DNA of 64,000 nucleotides from Gonocerus acuteangulatus. Its lineage: Eukaryota; Arthropoda; Insecta; Hemiptera; Coreidae. Shown piece by piece: positions 33,423 to 44,880 of this stretch. Each line of letters opens with the position of its first letter. Position 1 is the stretch's first letter. The notes below the pieces were generated by a model that saw only the letters and a list, made by a program, of their open reading frames with translations, had not been told where the DNA came from and ran no database searches. The translations under genes and the position numbers were made by a program. The stretch spans positions 123,208,929 to 123,272,928 of the forward strand of contig OX328123.1 in NCBI GenBank assembly GCA_946811695.1, given 5' to 3'.

Positions 33423-35967
33423 CATCCCCACCAAAAGAATCCTTACTCATCCTTCTTTGGAATGCTAACGGTTTTCGAAATCACACTTACGAACTGACAG
33501 CATTACTACAGGAAAAAGACTTTGACGCAGCACTTATAACAGAAACCAGACTTACCACCAGAGGACTCTTAAATATCCCCGGATATTATACGTACCGGAC
33601 TGATCACCCCGACGGAAAATCCCATGGTGGAACTGCTGTTTTGATAAGCCGAACTCTTAAGTCATCACCTCATTCGCCAGGAACCTACCCCGTCTCTTCA
33701 TTCCACTGCTATTTCCTTGAACACATTGTCCTTCCCTTTCACCCTAACAGCTGTGTATTGCCCTCCTAATAAGCCTCTTCCTGAACTTACCCTCCATCAA
33801 TACTTCGACTCCATTGGTCCACACTTCCTTGCTGGTGGCGACTACAACGCGAAGCACCAACAATGGGGCTCAAGAATAACCAACTCCCGAGGTCGTTCTC
33901 TCCATGCTGTAATCTCCAGTAAACATTGCTCCACCATATCTCCTAATTCACCCACTTACTGGCACACTGATCCCAATCGCCTTCCCAATCTCCTAGATAT
34001 TTTCTTATATAAAAACCTTGGAGGGCCATACTATTCTGTCTAAAGTCTAACTGAACTCTCCTCTGATCACACACCTTTGGCTCTCACAATATCCCTCCGA
34101 CCCATTCCAAAATCTCTACCACCCGCATTAATTAATGGCCCTATGGACTGGGAACTCTTCCGTTCAATCCTTCAAGAATCCATCGACGTTAATATCCCCC
34201 GAAATCACCCGAAGATCTCGATGAAGCCGTGAATTCCTTCACCACCTCCATTCAACAAGCCGCCTGGAAAGCATCCATCCCGAAGAAAAACATCCAAACC
34301 AGATGCAATAATTCCTTATCATCACATATCCATGACCTCATAATATCCAAACGCCATGCTAGATCCTTATGTCAGAGAACCAGACACCCCGATGACCGCA
34401 ATTCCTACAATAGATTATGCAGGCTAGTAAAACAACATCTGAAATCCCATCACTCTGAATCCTATAAATCCTATCTTTCCTCTCTCTCGATACAGGATAA
34501 CTCCCTGTGGACAGCAACCAAAAAAATCCTGAAATACCACCCTACAGAGACGGATACCCCCCCTGCCGAGATGACGGATCATGGGCTTCATCCGACTCAG
34601 AAAAGTCAGAAATGTTTGGATCATTCCTCAAAAACACCTTCACCCCAAATCCAGAAGCTCATGACATCCCATCACGTTCCTACATCACGGACTTCATCGA
34701 TTCCCCTCTCCCCTTGTCATTACCCCCCAAACCTGTCAACCCATTTGAAGTAAAATACCTTATCTCCAAACTTCCTCGCCGTAAATCACCAGGATATGAC
34801 CTAATCACCTCTCAGATCCTTCGACAACTTCCATCCAAAGCAATCCTCTTCCTAACATATTTATATAATTGCATATTCCGTGCAACCCATTTTCCGACTC
34901 TATGGAAGTTCTCAATAATTATCCTTTTCCCTAAGCCCGGAAAACCAGCAAATCAAACATCTTCCTATCCCCCTATAAGCCTTCTCCCCATTTTCTCCAA
35001 AATGTTTGAAAAAATCCTCCTAAAGTGCCTCGTACCTATTCTCAATACCCAGACCATACTTCCTTCCCACCAGTTTGGTTTTCGTCCTCTCCATTCCACT
35101 GTACAGCAAGGTATTCGCGTTGTAGATCATATATCCTCCTCCTTAGAGCAAAAAGAGTACTGCCCGAGTGTCTTCCTCGATGTGGCGCAAGCTTTTGACC
35201 GGGTCTGGCACATTGGCTTACTTTATAAACTCAAGAAACTCCTTCCTAGTACACTTTTTCTGATCCTCCGTTCCTATCTGAAAGACAGATTTTTCAGAGT
35301 CCGGCAAGGGCAAGAATACTCAGACTACTACCCAAGTAATCTCCAGAACCACTTAAATGAAATAGAAAAATGGTCCAAAATTTGGAGGATCAAGGTGAAT
35401 GAAAGCAAAAGCCAGTTCATAACGTTCACACTCCGTCGCCAATCCTGTCCCCCAGTATCCATTAATAACCAACCCCTTGTTCCCGTCAACACAGTCCGTT
35501 ACCTTGGCTTTTATTTAGACTCTAGACTCACTTGGAAAGACCACATCAGACTGAATAGACAAGAACTCAACAGACGCTTTGGACAGCTTTACAGGTTACT
35601 GAATAAAAACTCACCTCTCTCACTCGAAAACAAACTCATAACCTACAAAACAATTATAAAACCTATTTCGACATACGGAATAGAGCTATGGGGAACTGCA
35701 AAACCATCGAACATCAGACGCTTCCAAACCTTCCAATCTAAAGGCCTCCGAACTATTCTCAATGCTCCTTTTTACATAACCAATAAGAATCTTCATAAAG
35801 ACCTCAACATTCCTCTAATACAAGACCTTATCTCCATCCGATTTGCAAATTTTCACCACAAATTATCCCTAAACCCTAATCCTGCTGTCCAGTCACTGTC
35901 CACTCCCAACCATCCCTATTCCCCACCACGACGGTTGAACAGGATGTGGCCCCGCGATCTGCTTTAA
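33419..35967 (+). pseudogene. Retrotransposon ORF2 (endonuclease/reverse transcriptase), broken
   Basis: The frame begins at the ATGA overlap. The endonuclease start is clear: LWNANGF, then LITETRL, then HGGTAVLI. A frame change near 33720 continues it as AVYCPPNKP, AGGDYNAKH, PTYWHTDPNR and LLDIF. A stop at 34041-34043 follows, with SSDHTPLAL after it. Further frame changes at about 34230 and 34510 lead to a 486-codon frame with the RT start (RRKSPGYD, then FPKPGKPAN), QFGFRPLHST and motif A (FLDVAQAFDRVW). Near 35337 the frame jumps from R-V-R-Q-G-Q-E-Y-S-D-Y-Y-P straight to N-L-Q-N-H-L-N-E. Motif B (PQG) and motif C (FADD/YADD) are absent, consistent with an in-frame deletion of several dozen codons. 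A conserved YLGFYLDSRLTW block and the tail remain. Confidence 0.88.
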
Positions 35968-36232
35968 GCAATACAAGGGAGTGATAACGGTGGTTATCTT
36001 CTCCCCACAAGCCCCTAGAGTGTCTGCAGTTCTCTCGTCCCTTTTCCAGCTCCAGTACTTCGTACCGCTGCTGGTTGAGGAGTGGAGTACGGCTGTCCCT
36101 AGTCATCTCGCGAGGAGACACGCCTCCTCGATAAGAAAAGTTTTTTTCTTATGTTTATGTGAGCACATAACAAAATGTATTATTATTTTACAGAATGTAA
36201 TTTCCTTAAATTAATAAATAAAAAAAAAAAAA

Positions 36233-36245
36233 TGAGTGGTTTGGG
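36233..36245. repeat. Target-site duplication, right copy
   Basis: TGAGTGGTTTGGG immediately after the poly(A) tail. See 31551-31563. Confidence 0.85.
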
Positions 36246-36502
36246 CTGTTTAGTTAGTTTATTTCTACAACACACTTTTCTTTTCTGTTGACCACAACGC
36301 ATACCGAGTTTTATTGAAATATAACAAAAATTACGACTGTTATTGACAAATAACTACTTTGGCTCTGGAGTAAACCCCCCCTCCAGATGGAACGATTTTG
36401 TTGGTTAACTCGATCAATCGTTTGATGGAGGAATACTATATACCATGCTTCGTGGCGAAAAAACAAAAACTCTGGCCTGTATCGTGTTAACGGACACATA
36501 TA

Positions 36503-36569
<67 letters not shown>

Positions 36570-37308
36570 ATAATATAAATTAAAAAGTTTTATTTTTAAT
36601 AAGTTTATTTACGTTACGCCTCTACGTTAGGAGCCAATATAATAAAAATTTTATAATATTTAATTTTAAAAACTCTTTATCTCAGGGGTCGGGTTCGAGT
36701 CCAGTAAAGTAAAACAAAGATAATTTTAAATAATAAAAAACCAAAACAAAAGAAAAAAAAAAACTCATAGATAAGTTACATCCAGGCATAGGAATAAACA
36801 AGCATTACCTGATATAAAGCCAGCTCGGTATTAACTGCATAGGACAGGATCTTCGTTACAACTGTATCTTCATTAACAGGTTGAGCCTAGGCTTCATGAA
36901 AACTGATGACTATCTGAGACTAGCTGCGTACTGAACTAGAGCTGCATCAGAAATGGCGTTGTTTCTTGGCGGGAGCGTCCTACCGGTCTCCAATGCTACC
37001 TGTATCGACTGCTAGACAAATATAACAAATAATATTTGCTTATCCCAGCAACGAATCCAACATATCAATGAGATTTTTTGGATTTTCAGAATTTTCTGTG
37101 TTAGTTTTTTAATTTAAAACTTTTAATTTTTGATGAAAATTAATATAAGAAAAATTTATTTGTTTTTTATTTTCCGCAAACCTTGTATTCGTCTTTCCCG
37201 CATAAGATATATATAAATTTTAACTGGGGTCATTTTTGGTGTCTGCTAGGTAGGATCGATAAAGATTCGAAGACATTTTTCAAAATTTCCGTCATGAGTG
37301 CACCCTCA
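36246..37308 (-). repeat. Repeat family C copy 2, reverse strand, interrupted
   Basis: 36246-36566 (with (TA)n at 36508-36566) and 37225-37308 match the + strand copy at 6300-7080. The 660 bases between (36567-37224) are AT-rich, are absent from copy 1 and have no recognised feature apart from a B-box-like GGGTTCGAGTCC near 36690. The jockey-type element sits in this copy, and the family resumes upstream of 31551. Confidence 0.6.
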
Positions 37309-37925
37309 AAAGACACATAATGGAAAAATGGCAAACTGACTGGAAATAAACACAACGAAACAAGTTACGAGAGATTTAGCCGACGATAGGAGCCTGGAGT
37401 ACCAGTATTCGGAACGCTAGGCGTGAAGAAGTGGTGCTTACTGGACTTCGTATTGGACATTCACACTTGACTCATTTCTATTTGATGACAAAACAGGACA
37501 AACCGATTTGTACACTTTGCAATGTTCGACTAAGAATCAAACACATACTTACAGACTGCAGGGAAAGAGAATACATTAACTTACCTAAAGACTCATACGA
37601 GCTGCTTAAACAGGACAGTACACACATTGATAATATTCTAAAATATTTAAATATTAAAAATAAGTTCAAACGTTTTTAGAAATGCGTTTTCCCCATAGAT
37701 TTTTTTGTATTTTTTTTGTCTTTATTATTATTATTATTTTATTTATTTATTTTGTTTTTCATAAACAATGGTACTTGTTTTCTGCTACTACAGTATATTT
37801 TTGTATTTTTTCCATTTGACTGCCTTCAAGCTTAAATAGTATGAGAAATATTTAGCTTTGTTAGCAAATAGACTTGAAGAGTAAAGAGCCTTTTTGTGTA
37901 CTCTCAATAAATAATAATAAATCCA
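37309..37925 (+). pseudogene. LINE 3' end: pol C-terminal Cys/His tail and 3' UTR
   Basis: A frame from about 37400 to 37679 reads RREEVVLTGLRIGHSHLTH, then YLMTKQDKPICTLC, then IKHILTDC. This is the zinc-binding tail that follows RNase H in I-type and related LINEs. The start is truncated by repeat family C. A 3' UTR of about 245 bases ends in AATAAATAATAATAAA. The same tail occurs at 14230-14400 and 53329-53532 (reverse). Confidence 0.75.
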
Positions 37926-39075
37926 TAAGAACAATTGTTTTTAATTGGTACGTTTTTTTATGGGATACTTGAAATAATCGGATATTTTATAATATCCAAT
38001 TTGCCCAATTATCAGGGATGTACGACTACGAAGAGCCGTACAATTTGACAAATTGGCTGTAAATGTTATTACAATCTAAGGTCTCCCTTCCATTGGAAAT
38101 ATTTGATTTTTCTAAAAGAAACGATATATTTCAAGGGGAGAAAATAGTACATGAACTTTAGCCGATAGGATGGAATTACAGAAACTGGACTTAAAGGGAA
38201 GACATTTTAAAAAAAATAAATATTCAAAACAAATGTCTTCAAATTTTCATGTTCAAAAATGAGTATTTGTGCGCGTAGACCTTGTGGAAGGTACTATACT
38301 AGTTTAAACTTTTCATTGTAAATAGTAAATGATTTAGTGGATGCGAAAAGGGCCTTTTACGCTAAAAGCGAAGATCCCCAGAATTGATCTGGCATAAAAA
38401 TCCCCAAAAGACCGCAATGATTGATATGGCACCATAGCCAACATATTTCCTTCCCTCGTCCCAACTCAATTATAGTCCCGACTTCCTTGAGCGATCTACG
38501 GCCATTGATAACATAAATTATGCCCCAATCAGTGGAATCCAATTAATGTAAGTAATCTCAAGTTGTCCAGCCGAAAACTCGAGGTCAGGGGTACGAACTG
38601 AAGGGCCCAGGGAAACTCCTGCCGAGGATAATAACTGGGAGTAGAATTACCCCAACCCTTACAGCCAACGTAAGCCTTTTATAATGCAACTATAAATTAG
38701 GCGACAGGCTAATGAAGAGATTCGACCTCTTTATCATAACCTCCACGAGGGTGGGGTCTCCTTCCAGGATCGCAACTTGTTAGCTGATTCCTTGCAAAAC
38801 TTTTCCTATCGCTTTATTTTCCGATAAGACCTTAATTTGATTAGTACTCTCTCTGCCTCATCGTCGAAAATATCATTAAGTTTGTGACGCGTCATTTTCA
38901 TTTATTATGTATTTTTAAAATTGATTAACAAGTGGAAAAACGCATGTACATACACACTACCAACAATAAATTACGAGAAATAAAGGAGACCGTGGATGCC
39001 TGGACCAGAAAGGTGAAACAAGGCATAGGAAACTGACAGCCAACTTACACAGAAACGGAAACTACATAACCCATT
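37926..39075. other. No gene recognised; includes complex unique island
   Basis: The interval 38340-38900 is balanced in composition, not repeated in the window and lacks supported exons. It is a candidate conserved noncoding island. Confidence 0.35.
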
Positions 39076-39079
39076 TTCC

Positions 39080-39317
39080 TTGGGCGTATATAAAGGGGGC
39101 TGAGGGGGCTGCAGCCCCCCCCGAACTTTTGATCTGATCGGTAAAATTTTGTCATGAACCCCTTAAAATTAAATTAAATAAGATCACTTAGTTTATAAAA
39201 AATGTTTTATTTTAGGTATATTAGCGTTTAAGTTGTCTAACACTAATCCAAGTCCTAGATTGTTTGTATTCCATACCCCGGAAATGGTCCCAGCCCCCCC
39301 CCCCGGCATTTTCCCAC
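39080..39317. mobile_element. MITE family B, right end truncated
   Basis: TTGGGCGTATATAAAGGGGG begins the element. The shared interior continues to AATGGTCCCAGCCCC, but the terminal TATACGCCCATG is lost. Confidence 0.8.
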
Positions 39318-39639
39318 GGTTACACATATGGAATTACAGGCATTCGTTTTCCTCTTATAGAACCTATAAAAAAAGGACCTAAAAGTTTGCAAACGAAAAG
39401 CCCTAAGTGCAACGATTTTTGTCGCCTAAAAACCATGTAGGCGGATTGTACTGATAAGCGAAGTTGAACTTTTAAATTATACAAAGTATTTTTGTAGTAA
39501 ATTTCATCAAAATCGGTCCTCTTTTGAGCTTGAGAGAGAGCGAGCAGAAAATATATGTATATTTATCCAGAAGTAGGAAACCCGCTTATGAGGTTTTTCC
39601 TCGGTCTAACTTTAGAACTTCTAAGGTCGGCAATTTTTT

Positions 39640-39800
39640 TGTTGTTGACGGAATTCTGCAACCATTAGCGCCAGGCTACTTATTTGTTTCTACCATTACC
39701 TACATCTATGATGCAGATGGGCCTGTTTTCAAAGGGGCCATAAATGAAAAAACTCAACCTGCCTCATGCGAGACTTGAACTTGCATCTCAATGTATATAT
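39640..39800 (-). mobile_element. SINE-2 copy, strongly diverged
   Basis: The minus strand has B-box-like CAAGTTCAAGTCTCG and a tail with CCTGGCGCTAATGG. The body is shared poorly with other copies. Confidence 0.45.
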
Positions 39801-39864
39801 TTAGATCTTAAGAATTTGCATTGTTTTTTTTTGAGCATTTTCGGTTGCTTTTAAATGTCGGTTA

Positions 39865-40300
39865 CGGCATACCTTGGACATCCCTCACGATCTGACAGAC
39901 ATACTTTCTGAAGGCAGCCATTATATTAACACAATATTGACATATTTAAAAAAAACACTAACATGTACAACAAAATATAATAGATAACCATAAGAATCCA
40001 TTTCACCTTTTTTTGCAATAATGATGAAAACTACTTTACTCTATTAATTAAATAAATACCTCACTAATTCTAATTTTTTGTTTAAATTACTTTTCTTTAT
40101 ACTTATTTTTATTTAATTTTTGTTTCCTTTACTATCTATACCTCAAGCATACATACTATACTTATATAAATATCTGTAGCAACTACTATTTTGGAGTGGC
40201 ATCGTTAAGTTCAACATCTGCGTCAGCTTAATACAAGAAATTAAATGCTCTTCGCTTTAGATGCGGAGCATCATCATCAATAAAAATAAATGCTTGAAAA
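39865..40300 (+). pseudogene. LINE 3' end fragment
   Basis: From 39871 the frame reads L-D-I-P-H-D-L-T-D-I-L then SEGSHYINTILTYLK, matching the end of the reverse-strand tail at 53329-53532. The 3' UTR-like sequence contains GGAGTGGCATCG, also present (as its inverse) near 53050. Confidence 0.65.
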
Positions 40301-40417
40301 TGTCAATAAGTATTTCATGAGTTAAACTACAATAGGTTTTTTCTTTCGAAATACACTAAAGTCAATTAGGATAGAGAATTTATGAAATATGAATGCAAAA
40401 TTTTTTTTTCGTATTTA

Positions 40418-40588
40418 ACGGCGCATCAACTATTTGGCTATTAGCGCCGGGCTATCTACAGGTTACCACCCTAATGTCAACAGCACGTGGTCGGTCACCC
40501 ATTCAGATACTAACCACGACCGACGTTGCTTAACTTCGGTGATCTACGGGAACCGGTGCATTCAACGTGGCTATGGCCGTTGGCTGCA
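40418..40588 (-). mobile_element. 5S-rRNA-derived SINE (SINE3-type)
   Basis: Read on the minus strand, 40585-40478 is 5S rRNA-like. It has GCCAACGGCCATAGCCACGT, ATCACCGAAGTTAAGCAACG and GGTTAGTATCTGAATGGGTG in the right order, so the internal promoter boxes are largely kept. Two short deletions relative to 5S rRNA (after CCGGTT and after GTGACCG) argue against a functional gene. The sequence continues into GTAGATAGCCCGGCGCTAAT and GATGCGCCGTTAAATACG plus an A-run, which is the SINE-2 tail. Confidence 0.85.
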
Positions 40589-40784
40589 AAAAATATTATT
40601 ATTAAAAATAATAATATATAAAAAATACTAAATTCACTAAATCAATCTCTACTCATTAAGGGTCTCCACGTGCCAAGATGGCTAGTGTACAGGGTGTCAT
40701 ACAAATAATGGTCATCCGTTAGCCAGCTGATTCTCCTATGCGAGATAGGGAAAAATAAACTTCATATTGACCCCCGCAAAATTG

Positions 40785-41815
40785 TATATTGGAAGTTTGA
40801 GTCATTTCTTAACTGAAAAAACTTGCGAATATGACTAACGTGTATCTGAAATATTTTGCAGATGAATTATAATATGTACATAAAAATATTTAAAAATACA
40901 TACTAAACAAACAAAAAATAAAAACAAGAAAAAAGGAAATAAGTGAAATAAGAAATTTATTTTACTGCGGAATGTGATATGGGAAGAAAATCATTAATAA
41001 ACTGTGTAATGAGATTTTTTTCTCGCATTAGCTTCTACGTTCAATAGCAGTTTTGGACTGGATAGCCTTTCTAAACACCCAGGGGTGATTAGAAACTCCC
41101 AGAGGGATTTGTCATCATTGCAAGTCACCTGTCACAGGCTAAATTCGAACTCGCAGCCCTAACTTAACAGTCCTGTACAGGATGTCACAAAAATTATGGT
41201 CTTCCGTCGGCCAAATCCCCACATTGACTCCCGCAAAATTGACCTTGAAATGTTATTCAAGGTCAATTTTTTTATTGCATATTTCGAATCTACGAGTCAT
41301 GAGGAAAAAGAATCCAATGGCACCTTAGGTCAGAAATGACGCCTTATGTTCAAAATGATCATTAACAACGTATACGTGGGCCATTCAATTCCAATCGACA
41401 AATGGTGGCCGATTTTGATTTTTTTTTCTTCTTCTTTTTTACATGTTCCTACCAACATCCATTTTCTTTCGTTGCAATGAAGGGCAAAGACCATCGCTAC
41501 AAACCACCCCTGGTCTATTTCTAACCACAAAAAGAGTGTCTAGAAAGGAAAAAAATCTCAATAGACAGTTTTTAATGATTTTCTTCCCATATCACATTCC
41601 GGAGTGAAACAATTTCTTATTTCTCTGATTTCCCTTTTTCTTGTTTTTATTTTTTAAGTTTGTTTAGTATATCTTTTTATTTTCTTTCTTTGAGAAATGT
41701 TTTACATATATGTAGAAATATATATAATAATTCATCTGCCAAATATATCAGATGCATTGTAGTCATATTCGCAAGTTTTTTCAGTCACGAAATACCTCAA
41801 ACTTCCAATGTAGAG
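40785..41815. repeat. Inverted repeat with ~250-bp arms and ~520-bp spacer
   Basis: The left arm 40785-41035 is matched in reverse by 41550-41815. Shared blocks are GGAAGTTTGAG, CTGAAAAAACTTGCGAATAT, TACTAAACAAAC and AATGTGATATGGGAAGAAAA. The spacer contains a second copy of an ACAGG(G/A)TGTCA..ATGGTC block also found at 40690. It may be a foldback or TIR element. No ORF. Confidence 0.75.
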
Positions 41816-42290
41816 CGGTTGACGGAAAAGTCGTCAGAAAAAGGCAAAGGTTTTGACAGACTTGGAGATTTCTGGAAGTAGACACGTGTAAATATGAATG
41901 GGATTTAGAGAATGAAGGTAGAAGAGGAGAGGTTATTGGGAGGGGGTTGAGTTGGGTGGGGGGGACGAAGGTAAATGGAGTGTCGAGGTCCCCCTCCTCC
42001 TGGGGCAGGTGTCACCGCCAGGACTCTTCCAGGCAACTACTTTACTCTACAGATTCAGGCTTTCTGTATTTTTTTCTTTTTTATAAAATACATTTTATCT
42101 TTATGCCAACAACCTCAAAAATGATCAACTTTGCATAGATAAAAATACCAATTCCCAGGAGCTACACCAGCGTGTTTCCATTTCCAAATCTTTGAGTTGA
42201 GTGTTATATTCGTGGTTGCAGTGATAACGAAGGGGAACTAGATAATATGTGTGGCGTTCCGTTTGAATATATAAAATTTATATATTATAT
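41816..42290. other. No gene recognised
   Basis: Short G-rich and C-rich runs near 41940-42010. Otherwise AT-rich. Confidence 0.4.
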
Positions 42291-42295
42291 AGAAG

Positions 42296-42328
42296 GCGAA
42301 GTTAAAATATTTAATATTTTAACTTCGC
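42296..42328. repeat. Perfect hairpin (16-bp arms, 1-nt loop)
   Basis: GCGAAGTTAAAATATT, T, AATATTTTAACTTCGC. Confidence 0.95.
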
Positions 42329-42390
42329 TTTCTTGAATATTGGCAAATTTTGTATAATATTTAGGTTTAAATTTAATTTGCATTGTTTCG

Positions 42391-42394
<4 letters not shown>

Positions 42395-42454
<60 letters not shown>
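42395..42454. repeat. (TA)n microsatellite
   Basis: About 29 TA units. Confidence 0.97.
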
Positions 42455-42456
<2 letters not shown>

Positions 42457-43152
42457 CTACGCATATATACGCACACATATTTTTTCTGAATAATAGAGCA
42501 GTAATTGTTAAAATGCTCGAATAACTAAAATGTCCTATGAGAAATATAATCTAAGCTTATTTTTGTAATTTTATCTATATATTTGCTTCATTCACCGAGT
42601 AATTCAATCATATTGTAAGGTAAGTTGTAGTTTTGTCGCTGTAAACATTCAGTCAGAATTTGCTTCATGTTACACTGTGAACATGTCGGTCTCTCCTGTC
42701 TCGTCATGAAATGAGAGTGTGTCACTCGGGAATGGCCAATTCTTAAGCGGCATAAGTTTTATTTCTCGAAGTTTTTGTTACATTGTGCAATCCGTTTTGT
42801 GGAGTGGGATAAGTCTAGTTCATTGAGTCACACGAGCTGCAATATCCAAAGAGAGTGCTCCATACAAAGAGATACTTAACGGAATTAAAATTTCTCGCAA
42901 TGATTCTCGTAATCTTCTGGAAAGAGCTAGGAATAGGAGCCCGAGTGGACGAAAGAGCCGAAGGAATAATAAAGAATATAGATCGCATTCCGTTTCCAAG
43001 ATGTCTAAAGCACGTTGGACAACTTCCTTTCGCCCCTTTAAACGGGCGTTGCGCTACCTGCCTGTTTCTAGTGACCCATAATCTCTCACGGGTGTTTACT
43101 CACTATATTTAATGCTTGAACACATAACATGTTTTAGCGGAAATTACAAGAT

Positions 43153-43400
43153 TTAAAAGTCCGACTCGCAGGAACTGCGTAATCATATCGCGTTTTCGTT
43201 CTTATCTCTAATGCCATTAGTAAATTAATAGCAACATTTTTAATCATTCGTGAAAAATAAATATGAAATCTCCAAGAAAAGTAAGATTTTAGGTGCCATA
43301 ACAGAAATCTGACTGACAGTATCCTAAGCAGAAATTACTCTATCCTCTTTCTCAAGGTTCTTCCTTAGAATCTCATCTTCTCATCTTGTTTTGCAAAAAT
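43153..43400 (+). repeat. Family A-like 5' end, diverged subfamily
   Basis: TTTAAAAGTCCGACTCGCAG then GAACTGCGTAATCATATCGCG. The following body (AGCAGAAATTACTCTATC) matches 4100-4130 and resembles 47270-47400 rather than the classic family A body. Confidence 0.6.
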
Positions 43401-43534
43401 ATTCCTTTTACTGTTAAATTCAATTAACCAAAACAGCCAATTAAAAATAACATAACTATTATTTATTATTATTATTATTTATTTGTGGGTGTTCCACTTA
43501 ATGGCGATGTACATCTTACATTTTATATAGTTAT

Positions 43535-43690
43535 TACAGAATATTATATTACCTTATTGCCTATATATTTATATTATGTATATATTATTACATTGCATTA
43601 TATTACCTTATTGTTTATGTATTTATATTATGTATATATTATTACATTGCATTATATTACCTTATTTTTTATGTATTTATATTATATATC
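43535..43690. repeat. Tandem repeat, ~67-bp unit
   Basis: About 2.5 units of ATTACATTGCATTATATTAC plus CTTATT..TATTTATATTATGTA. The same unit recurs at 46205-46380. Confidence 0.85.
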
Positions 43691-44084
43691 TAGGCGCACG
43701 GTAGTGCACCAGGACATGTTCCGGCCTAAGCATGCTGTGTGTATATTACAAGAGGTCTTAGAGCCGATTTGTACCCTCTCATAACTTTCAACCAGGTAAA
43801 GATAAAATTATGAAATTTTACACAGGTATTATACTACTAGATGTGAGTAAAACTGGTAATTTTCATAATTCTACATCGAATAGTTTCTAAGATATAAGCG
43901 ATCGAAAATCGGGATTTATAGGACTCACTCACTCACTAACTCATCAAAATTATTAGGCACTTCCAATGATGCTAGAGACTTGAAATTTTGCATGATGATA
44001 GATATGAAGACGTTATTAAAGGAAAAAATCGAAAAATCCTGAAAAGTTGTGTTTGACTCCACTTCCGGGGCGGGGGCGTGCCAG

Positions 44085-44210
44085 TTTTGTACTTCCTTCG
44101 GAAACCCGTCATTCTGTCCGAAACCCATGATGTGGGGTATCGAATGAATCGTCTCGGCATGAAGAACCTATATTTGATGTTTTAAGAAACAATTAGACGC
44201 ATATAGGCTC
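44085..44210. repeat. Direct repeat flanking the 120-bp array
   Basis: The CGAAACCCATGATG..GGGGTATCGAATGAATCG and GAACCTATATTTGATGTTT blocks recur at 44820-44945 on the other side of the tandem array. Confidence 0.65.
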
Positions 44211-44227
44211 GGTCAAAATCTTATACT

Positions 44228-44815
44228 AGCTGTCTGTCTGTATGTTTGTTCCTTATACAAATCCGTACCGTTTGACCGATTTTGACCAAACTTGGGACAC
44301 AGATGGGTCTTGATACGGGGAGAATCATAGGCTAGGTTAAATTGTCTTTCAGCTGCCTGTCTGTTTGTTCCTTATACAAATACACACCGTTTGGCCGAAT
44401 TTGACAAAATTTGACACACATGTCGGTTTTGATCCGGGGAGTGTCATAGGCTAGTTCAAAATCGTCTATCAGCTGTTTATCTAACTGTTTATTCCTTATA
44501 CAAATCCACACGATTTGACCGATTTTGACCAAACATAGTTCATAGGTAGGTCTTTATCCGGGTAGTGTCATAGGCTAGGTCAAAATCGTCTATCAGCTGT
44601 CTGTCTGCATGTTTGCTCCTTACACAAATTCACTTCGTTTGACCGATTTTGACCAAACTTGGCACACAGGTAGGCCTTGGTCCGGGGAATGCACTAGGCT
44701 TGGTAAAAAAGGTCTTTCAGCTGTCTGTCTGCATGTTTCTTCCTTATACAAATTCACACCGTTTGACCTATTTTGACCAAACTTGGCACGTAGGTCTTGA
44801 TACGGGAGTGTCATA
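44228..44815. repeat. Tandem repeat, ~121-bp unit, five copies
   Basis: GTTTGACCGATTTTGACCAA recurs near 44270, 44390, 44512, 44635 and 44758. Each copy is followed by GTGTCATAGGCTAGGTCAAA and a CAGCTGTCTGTCTG start of the next unit. The unit is related to the 3' part of repeat family E. Confidence 0.85.
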
Positions 44816-44880
44816 TTACCTATGTACTTTTTGTTCCATCGGAAAGCCATCATTCCTTCTGAAACCCATCATGAGGGGTA

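Larger units (their letters stand above)
31564..36232 (+). mobile_element. Jockey-clade non-LTR retrotransposon, essentially full length
   Basis: The element is bounded by 13-bp duplications. It has a 5' UTR of about 515 bases, ORF1 (Gag-like), ORF2 (endonuclease plus reverse transcriptase, broken), a 3' UTR of about 250 bases with AATAAA-like ends, and a poly(A) tail at 36218-36232. The flanking DNA on both sides belongs to inverted repeat family C, so the insertion interrupted that repeat. It cannot move on its own because ORF2 has frameshifts and lacks the RT active site. Confidence 0.9.

Noticed and set aside
40478..40585. Functional 5S rRNA gene
   Set aside because: Two internal deletions and a direct fusion to the SINE-2 tail indicate a retroposon.
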